DNA from: Corbicula japonica
Taxonomy: Eukaryota; Mollusca; Bivalvia; Venerida; Cyrenidae
Length of the DNA stretch: 64,000 nucleotides
Reading direction: 5' to 3'
NCBI GenBank assembly: GCA_038501625.1
Contig: JAZAYU010000012.1
Location: forward strand, 496,001-560,000
The notes under the pieces were generated by a model. The model was not told where the DNA came from. It saw only the letters and a list, made by a program, of their open reading frames with translations, and made no database searches. Positions 57,301-64,000 of the stretch are shown piece by piece (the stretch's first letter is position 1; each line of letters opens with the position of its first letter). Both the position numbers and the translations under genes were made by a program.

Positions 57301-59323
57301 TACCATATGCGAAACCTTCACAAACCCTTGTATGCATAGCACAATTATAAGGGGTTCGTAAGGTAAAATGTGTCTTCAGTCATTGACATTGAAGTTGTTA
57401 CCTATTTGGAAAGAACTTACAATCAAAAAAATTTTTTTCTACAGAAATCGAAGGTTCTCTTGTTACATATTTTGGTAAAATAATAAAAGGTGAAAGGCAT
57501 AATATAAGCAAAGTCATCTGCTCAACTTAATGACGTCATTTCAAAGAATCGCGTAATTTTTTTCCGCGCCCCATGTGGTGACTATACGTTTCTGTTATGA
57601 TTTTGCAAAGTTATAGCTCTAAATAACTCACATTTTGTTGAAACTGGTCCCAAGTCATGACACAGCTATCCGGAGGTACCTTTACACCAATGGCTGCAGC
57701 CGCCTGGTCGTCAGCGGCACTGAGACTCGTAATTGGTGATATTGGGGCTGGTGGTGGTGTAGTAGTAGTAGTTGTTGTCGCTGGGACTATCGGTAACACT
57801 GGGTTGTACGGGGGATAGTTCGGCACTTGGTATTGGAGGCGTAATAACGCAGCTTGGGCATTGGCTAACTGGTTTCTGTAATGTAGGTTGTATGCAGGGT
57901 CCCTAACGTCCAGGTAGGGGTCAGAATGATAATAGTGGTCGTCATGTCTGTGAATTCCATTGCTGAGTGAAACCAACCACAAAATGAACAGAAGCGTTAC
58001 CGCCCTAAAACATCATACAATTGAGTCAGAAAGATCTCAACAATGAGGATGATATGGATTCACTATGGGGAATCACATGATCAAAATAATCTCTAAACAA
58101 ATGTAAAACAATGAAAAATGAAGTATATTTTGTCCATGGTTTGTGTGAAGCTTTATTATGTAGCCTATCATATGCCTACTGGAAGGTATATAATTATACT
58201 GACAATATTTCGCTCATGACCTCTTCCTCATAATTCAGAACACCCAAGCACTATAAAACATGGCACTGCAGAGGTAATCTGGTAAAATTCTAAACAAAAC
58301 ACTTGTTAGCAGTTGTAGTATAAAACATATAGTCTTTGGTCATATGATAGTACATTTATAAATTCTATTTGTGCAACTCAGAAATGAAAACTTCACAAAG
58401 TTCAAAATTTCCCTTTAGCTTAGAGATTATTTTGATCATGTGATTCCCCTCAGTGGATTTACAGTTTAAAAAAATCAAAATTTTGAACTTTTTTTAGATT
58501 GAAATGAAACTTTGCGTATTGTTAGATACATAACCAAGCTTAAGAATATGAAATTGAAAAGGTAAGGTTGTACTTTTTAAAGTTTTATTAAGCCCACTGC
58601 GGGACAATCCCCAAAAAGGTTGATCGGATAGCCCTGATATACGTAACCATCACTACATGACATCCGTCACTGGTTATTTTACTGATAACAGTACTGACTA
58701 TAAGTAGGGGGAGACTTTTTACGGCCGATACACTGCACAAATAGCGCTACTGTGTATTTCAAATGATAGTGTCTCTAGCTCTCATGCCAAAATAATAAGA
58801 TTAAGATTTACTATTTATATATTTCCACATTTTTATCTGGTTTGCAAAATAAATTTGTATGTTTTGAACAATTGGTATAGTTTCAAAAGTTGCATTGTGA
58901 TATATGGTGGCATATAATGTTTAAATATATTTATATATAATTTTTATACTTGCAAATATTGTATTTGTTTGTATTTGTTGTCATAGATTTTGTCTTAATG
59001 AGTTGCCTTCTTTAAATAAAAGAGATCATTATTACTATTATATGTATTATAAATTTATAAATAGTATTTGTGTGAATTGTAAACGATTTTTATTGGTCAG
59101 AAAATGGAAAATGATTAATTTTAGGTAACGAATAATGATATAATTTTAGTCTGAATTTTCAGCGAAATTCGTTTCGTATTTTTAGGCATTACATGTTAGT
59201 ACAATTAAAACTTACCACTTCTAGAACAATGGAATATTCCACCAGGAATTGTGAATATGCAGCTTTAAAGATTTAATGAAAACAATAAAGCTTAAACGAT
59301 GTAGAATCTACTTACTTCCCCAT
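48392..59323 (-). CDS. Secreted six-cysteine protein, seven exons, 322 residues, family unknown
   Basis: Minus-strand exons: 59323-59316, 58004-57632, 53127-52994, 52463-52375, 51211-51069, 49258-49096, 48450-48392. Every junction is GT-AG and the phases agree through to TGA. The 8-base first exon (ATG GGG AA, donor GTAAGT) is inferred; it gives MGKAVTLLFILWLVSLSNG, a typical signal peptide. Then come a His/Tyr-rich stretch, an Ala/Gln helix, a Pro/Thr linker with seven Thr (residues 79-85) and a domain from Cys117 on. That domain has cysteines at 117, 179, 228, 239, 283 and 305 and N-glycosylation sequons at N161 and N174. FIFYICYD and the FQQNIPGKNW start loosely recall a lipocalin barrel; this is speculation. 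It is probably extracellular, perhaps of mantle or body fluid. A polyadenylation signal follows. Confidence 0.75.
48755..48896. repeat. Family A MITE fragment in the last intron of the secreted-protein gene
   Basis: ATATGGTATCATCATATTTTG followed by 'gcgcgggtttaaagttcgc' words; the right end is degraded. Confidence 0.6.
49260..51068. other. Intron 5 of the secreted-protein gene, with a tandem duplication
   Basis: At about 50236-50350 and 50478-50590 the same segment occurs twice ('ggcttt-aagtgtaa', 'aaagcgttta', 'gatgcagtgctctg', 'tttatagtcatattatt'). The stretch 49413-49510 is a relic of the 31883-32022 palindrome family, and 49595-49690 carries an 'aacgttggctataact' repeat. No gene. Confidence 0.5.
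53201..56366. mobile_element. 3,166-bp element with ~505-bp terminal inverted repeats in intron 2
   Basis: The left end CAGGGTGGGGAATCACGTGA is mirrored exactly at the right. The arms (53201-53708 and about 55858-56366) match closely over about 505 bp with small indels. TCATT flanks both sides (53196-53200, 56367-56371), suggesting a 5-bp duplication. The central 2.1 kb has only short frames (for example 54680-54892 and 54974-55246, plus) without recognised domains. The frames inside the arms are mirrored copies and not genes. The left end lies 73 bases before the acceptor of exon 3 of the host gene. Confidence 0.85.
56622..56776. repeat. Palindromic MITE with 54-bp arms
   Basis: ACAGGGGGTAGGACGTGGCA at the left is mirrored at the right. 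The arms continue to 'gaggacaatgtt' with one or two mismatches, around a 47-bp loop. Confidence 0.85.
56991..57144. repeat. Family B MITE, 154 bp
   Basis: The ends are ACAGTAAAACCCCTC and GAGGAGTTTCACTGT, each next to TA. The interior has 'attacggaca' and 'attaaggaca' words. Confidence 0.75.
58061..58455. mobile_element. 395-bp inverted-repeat element in intron 1
   Basis: The left end CACTATGGGGAATCACATGA and the right end mirror each other over about 36 bp with two mismatches, continuing TCAAAATAATCTCTAA. GATT flanks both sides. The GGGGAATCAC core is shared with the ends of 53201-56366. It lies 56 bases before the acceptor of exon 2. Confidence 0.75.
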
Positions 59324-62300
59324 AACTAAAATGTTAATCCTTAAACCACTCGGTCTATTATAGTAATCTACAATAAAACCATCATGTTCATGTGCAGTAC
59401 TGCCCAGTTTGTGAATCAAATAATATGATTATGTGTGTCACTGTATCAATTCGCCGTCTGTTTCCTTAGCCAGAAGCTCTGTGTATTGCTAAATGTACAC
59501 TTTCTTTAAACGTTTTTTATTTAACTTCCATGAATATATTTTTGCTCGCCCTTAAGGACATTTTACTAGCTTGCTGTACGTTAGTTCAGAAAAAGAAACA
59601 GATTTACGTATTCGGGCTGTTTAAAAAAGGGTGGTTTGGGTTTTCCTGTTATAAAAATATACAACAAAACAGTTACTTCCATTTTCCTACTTTGCAGAGG
59701 TGTCTCATTATGCACTTTAAAGATTTGTAAAAGTTTTAACAAAATAGCACCATCCGTTAAAAAAAATATTCTTAAAAAATGTCAGGAGTGTGGCAAAAAA
59801 GTGTGACACTTTTAAAAATCACATTTGTTCAGACCATCATTTTACAAAAGGTTGAAAAAGACAAGTTTTAGTGTTTTTTTAGTAAAAGGTGCATTTATTA
59901 GGCGTCAACTAATGCTAAATTATGAATACTATACTTCAAATATTCAAAATTTATGCTATTAAGTCAAGCGTGGTAAATAAGAAAATACCACAAGAAAATC
60001 AATACATCTTTGCTTTATAAATTTATAGGACTTTAAAGATTAATAGTAAAAAAAAGAAATGTTTTGTTTATCATTAAGTTTAATGTTTCTAGATGCAATA
60101 AATATAATATTATCACCTGTGTTGAAATAATAATTGTCTGCAGCTCCCTTCAGAAAATATCAGCTATATTTGTAAGGAGTGTGACATTATGCACATATTT
60201 CAATATTCTGTCAACATATCCTTCACATGAAAACAAGAGCATGTTTTTTCCTAGAAGTCTATGTCATGTTTTGTTAAATTATGACAAACAGAAATGGCCT
60301 TGGTGAAACATTTTTGAGTACACTGCACTTATGTGGTTGTCAGGAGTGTGACACACTTTCTTAAAAATATGATTTTTTTATCTTTATGCGATACCACAAG
60401 TTCTAAAGCATTTATATTTGATGCTTCAACATGTATTTTAACAGAAATGTACATTAAAATAATAAGAAACAGTAATATTTGTATTTTAAGCACATAAATT
60501 AAAATTCTTGTGATTTATTTAATATTGGTCTATAAAGCTCCATAAAATTTTTATTCTGCCACATATGAGTATTACTTGATTGATTTTGATCACTGTAAAG
60601 ACTGTACAAACATATGGAGCAACCAGTTTGGACTTTTTATGAACTTAAATTATTTACATTTTTTTCACTTCACTTGCCATTTTTTAAATAGCCCAAATGA
60701 CAATTTCTCAGCAACCAGTTGACCCATTTAAAAACTCTTTTCAGTTCTGTGCTCAGTTCTTGGTGTGTATGATTATGTTCATGGTCATGTGAACATCAAA
60801 ACTACCAAGATTAATTAACACCGGTTAAAGCACTCATAAAAATACCTTAACATGAATATAAGGAAAAACGTGGATACTTTTTATTTTTGTTGAGTATATA
60901 TATGTACCCATTGGCAAAACATAATACTTTGTGCACTAACCAGACATTTTCTGTATTTAGGTAGACGGACTGGCAGGAAGTTTTAATATTTGTGGTTTGA
61001 TTTGTCTCGCAATAAATTCAGTCACCTTCCCTTTTGATCTAGTTAATGTATACCTATTTATAAGGTGATTATCATCCCGGGGGAACCCGCAAATGATGTG
61101 CAACATTCACTTCCTTTTACTGTTACAGTAACCACGGCCTGTGTTCAGTTTTTATTAATGAATTGTATCTTTATTGATTTCTTTATTTTCTCTATTTTTA
61201 TTGGTGTCGCCATTCCTGATATGCATATTTCACTTTTTATTTTTTATTTTAACTTCAACTAAAACTAATAATGTTGTTATAAATTAATCAGCATTTTTAT
61301 TTACGGATTTCAAGGAGGCGTTACCTTAGTGTAGTTATCAGTTTCAATTACCTCCCTTGATGCTAATACGCTAACATGCTAATTTCTAACCATGCAGAAT
61401 GTCAATCATTCTGGGTGAATGTACAAAGGCATACTTGAACTATAAGTTTTTGGGGAGCGGGGGTTTTTTGGGGAGGGGGGGTGGGGGCGGGAAGCATGGT
61501 ATGAACAGTTTGTCTCTTTCATGGTTGACTAGGCGCTGTCGCAGCATCTGTATGGTGTTGAGATTATCAATACCTTTTAGACATGAAGTGTGTTATATCT
61601 ATCACACTATCTCACTTACATAGATTTTCCAAAGTAGCGACTATGCCTTGCTGACTGCAAGAGGTCTTGCCAAAAATTTCGATATCGGCATTGTCGAACA
61701 ACTGTCATATTATCTTTATGAATCTTTCTGCAGTTCGTTTTGACAAGTTTGAAAACCAGCCAGATAGGACCAATAAAACCATATCATTTAATTGTAGATA
61801 ATTCGCCATGTTTTACAACAAAGATCTTTATTAATGAGAATCTGATGTTTAAACTATGTCGTGATGAAGAATTGCTACTTCACAAAGGGAATCAAACCCG
61901 CCAGTGATAATAAGTAGTCCAAAGTTCTCCCAAATCATTTTTCAATTACATGTTAAGCAGTCAAGCAAAACAGACTTCTAGGGTACCGTGTAGCTAATAT
62001 CTAGAAGTGGATTGCTTAACAACATAAAAACTACCTTACATGTACCGTTATTTAATAACAGACGAAACAACAAACACTATCAAAAATACATAATTGTTCA
62101 AAGATTGGAACGTAAAAGTAAAGTTATTAAATAACAAGAAAATTCGTTCAATTGACATCCCCCGCCGAGTTATGGTTATAAGCAATCTCACTAAAGTCAG
62201 ATCTAACAAACTGATAGCGTAGCGGTTTTTAGGAGATGATTTTAATCAGATTGCGTTATAACTCACGCAACAACTGAATACATAGGGCTTTAATTTATAT

Positions 62301-62369
62301 ATTTATCATTATCATTGCCTAAGCAGTTGCAAAAAATAGCGCGGAAACGAATATAGCTCTACATGCATA
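59324..62369. other. Intergenic stretch, no gene seen
   Basis: Two 'gtcaggagtgtg' segments lie at about 59780 and 60340. A 'caattacctcccttgatgctaatac' segment at 61346-61371 is the reverse of one at 35648-35680. The G-rich tract at 61452-61491 is annotated separately. The promoter of the secreted-protein gene should lie near the left end. Confidence 0.45.
61452..61491 (+). other. G-quadruplex-capable tract
   Basis: Six runs of three to seven G (GGGG, GGGGG, GGGG, GGGGGGG, GGGGG, GGG) are separated by spacers of one to six bases, in otherwise AT-rich DNA. Confidence 0.7.
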
Positions 62370-62610
62370 ATACATAACTTATCCAGGGCCATAAGCCTGT
62401 GTTGAAGGGTCTGGCCAGAACAAGGCGGTGATATGCTTATTTCCTCATGGTATTGATGGTTCCCACAAAGTTTCGTTGAAATTCAGCCAGCTGGTGCAGA
62501 GGAATAGGGCGGAAACGAAATTCGGAAGGACGGATAGACGGATGGACGGACGGACGAAAGGACAACGCCAAAACAATATCCTTCTTCCGATTTCATCGGC
62601 GGGGGATAAT
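62370..62610. repeat. Dispersed repeat ending in a 'gacggacgga' tract
   Basis: Runs from 'tccagggccataagcc' through 'gacggatggacggacggacg' to 'gatttcatcggcgggggataata'. Repeats of this look are widespread in molluscan DNA. It lies 45 bp beyond the stop codon of the next gene. Confidence 0.5.
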
Positions 62611-62654
62611 AAGCACCTATAATTTGTCTATTTCCATTCTTGAGTGATCACAAT

Positions 62655-64000
62655 TTAAAAGGACATACAGAGGCGGATGCCGTAATTGTCTTGTTCTGAA
62701 TATTCGAACACGTGCGCCTCTGTGATGAAAACGTCGATGTCTGTCCCCGATGTTCGCGCGTGTGGTCGGATTATTAGCTTTCCTGCCTTATTCATTATAA
62801 CTTCTTCTTTTGTCGTTATTGCCACTTCTTCTGTTGTGTGTTTTTCGCATTCAATGTCATCTTCTTTGACTGGCTCCGCTTTACATGGTAGAACATCATT
62901 AAGGATATTTTCTATGACTTTTGCTGTATTTTCGCTTACATCTTCTTTGACTGGCTCCGCTTTACATGGTAGAACATCAGTTAGGATACTTTCTTTGACT
63001 TTTGCCGTATTTTCACATAGATATTCTTTGACTGGCTCCGCTTTACATGCTAGAACAAGACTATCAGTGAACATATTTTCTATGACTTTTGCTGTATTTT
63101 CGCATACATCTTCTTTGACTGGCTCCGCTTTACATGGTATAACATCAGTTAGGATACTTTCTTTGGATTTTGCTGTATTTGCGCATAGATCTTCTTTGAC
63201 TGGCTCCGCTATACATGTTAGAACATCAGTTAGGATACATTCTTTGACTTTTGCTGTATTTTCGCATATATCTTCTTTGACTGGCTCAGCTTTACATGGT
63301 AGAACATCAGTTAGGATATTTTCTAAGACTTTTGCTGTATTTTCGCATACATCTTCTTCGACTGGCTCTGCTTTACATGGTAGAATAAGGCTATCAGTGA
63401 ACATATTTTCTGGGACTTTTGCTGTATTTTCGCATACATATTCTTTGACTGGATCCGCTTTACATGGTAGAACATCAGTTAGGATTTTTTCTATGACTTT
63501 TGCTGTATTTTCGCATACATCTTCTTTGACTGGCTCAGCTTTACATGGTAGAACATCAGTTAGGATACTTTCAATGACTTTTGCAATATTTTCGCATACA
63601 TCTGTTTTGACTGGGTCCGCTTTACATGTTAGAACATCAGTTAGGATATTTTCTATGACTTTTGCTGTATTTTCGCATACATTTTCTTTGACTGGATCCG
63701 CTTTATGTGGTATAACATCAGTTAAGATATTTTCTGGGACTTTTGCTGTATTTTCGCATACATCTTCTTTGACTGGCTCCGCTTTATGTGGTAGAACATC
63801 AGTAAGGATACTTTCTATGACTTTTGCTGTATTTTTGCAAAAATCTTCTTTGACTGGGTCCTCTTTACATGGTAGAACATCAGTTAGGATATTTTCTCTG
63901 ACTTTTACGGTATTTTCGCAAATATTTTCTTTGACTGGCTCCGCTTTATGTGGTAGATCATCAGTAAGGATATTTTCTATGACTTTGTCTGTATTTTCGC
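62655..64000 (-). CDS. C-terminal exon of a protein of 27-residue tandem repeats (partial)
   Basis: The minus-strand frame is open from the window edge to TAA at 62655 (447 residues visible; no Met is needed, as the exon continues beyond 64000). Fourteen full repeats of 27 residues (81 bp) are visible, with starts of the core at 62871, 62952, 63033 and so on up to 63936. Two units are 29 residues long, exactly 330 bp apart. The consensus includes AEPVKEDVCENTAKVIENI, usually with two Cys per unit; in the upstream units the first Cys is often His. After the repeats comes a non-repeated tail (about 68 residues) ending IRLCMSF. It is acidic and lysine-rich, without membrane segments. No family was recognised. 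Confidence 0.8.
   Translation of the reverse strand, partial: ENTDKVIENILTDDLPHKAEPVKENICENTVKVRENILTDVLPCKEDPVKEDFCKNTAKVIESILTDVLPHKAEPVKEDVCENTAKVPENILTDVIPHKADPVKENVCENTAKVIENILTDVLTCKADPVKTDVCENIAKVIESILTDVLPCKAEPVKEDVCENTAKVIEKILTDVLPCKADPVKEYVCENTAKVPENMFTDSLILPCKAEPVEEDVCENTAKVLENILTDVLPCKAEPVKEDICENTAKVKECILTDVLTCIAEPVKEDLCANTAKSKESILTDVIPCKAEPVKEDVCENTAKVIENMFTDSLVLACKAEPVKEYLCENTAKVKESILTDVLPCKAEPVKEDVSENTAKVIENILNDVLPCKAEPVKEDDIECEKHTTEEVAITTKEEVIMNKAGKLIIRPHARTSGTDIDVFITEAHVFEYSEQDNYGIRLCMSF

Larger units (their letters stand above)
56372..57631. other. Remainder of intron 2 of the secreted-protein gene
   Basis: Holds the palindrome at 56622-56776 and a family B MITE at 56991-57144; the rest is unremarkable. 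Confidence 0.5.

Noticed and set aside
57611..57982. Starting the secreted protein at the TTG codon at 57982
   Set aside because: TTG is not a normal animal start. The frame continues upstream to a splice acceptor at 58004 and joins an ATG exon.
62865..64000. CRISPR-like array (regular ~81-bp units)
   Set aside because: Whole units are repeated without unique spacers, and the frame is open throughout: it is a protein-coding tandem repeat.

Overview
The window reads as intergenic-to-genic DNA of an animal. It is AT-rich, its genes are sparse and split by GT-AG introns, and most of the remainder is short inverted-repeat transposons, palindromes and tandem repeats. The protein relatives (RPUSD1, SLC19), the small dispersed MITE families and the repeats carrying 'ccgtccgt' or 'gggaggtaattg' motifs suggest a lophotrochozoan, most likely a bivalve mollusc. 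The species assignment is inference.

Layout. Bases 1-33,700 hold no gene I can defend. They hold several MITE families, a 1.57-kb segment present twice (12.4-14.0 and 23.8-25.4 kb), a LINE endonuclease relic (minus, 23.0-23.6 kb), and transposons with clear boundaries at 19.6-20.9, 25.9-28.1, 28.5-30.0 and 30.4-31.6 kb. A 102-codon reading frame at 32.3-32.6 kb (minus) may be a recombinase-type C-terminus. From 33.7 to 36.4 kb is a complete four-exon RPUSD1-like RNA pseudouridine synthase (plus). It is followed by a tandem array, a second transposon of the 19.6-kb type (37.3-38.5 kb) and another array. From 45.3 down to 40.7 kb (minus) is a complete four-exon SLC19-family vitamin transporter of 512 residues, with two MITEs in its last intron. 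From 59.3 down to 48.4 kb (minus) is a seven-exon gene, assembled here from splice sites, for a secreted 322-residue protein with six cysteines. Its introns carry a 3.2-kb element with ~0.5-kb inverted repeats and several smaller elements. From 62.7 kb to the window edge (minus) is the C-terminal exon of a protein made of 27-residue tandem repeats.

The genes do not form a pathway or operon; they are independent eukaryotic loci. The main interest lies in the mobile DNA. Two elements share a terminus, a 6-bp target duplication and same-orientation subterminal motifs, and one of them has a matching empty site in this window. Two TAGTCC-ended elements have 9-10-bp duplications, one nested in the first element. 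A TTAA-flanked MITE family, a pair of elements sharing a GGGGAATCAC core, and the 27-residue repeat protein with a four-unit higher-order period complete the picture.
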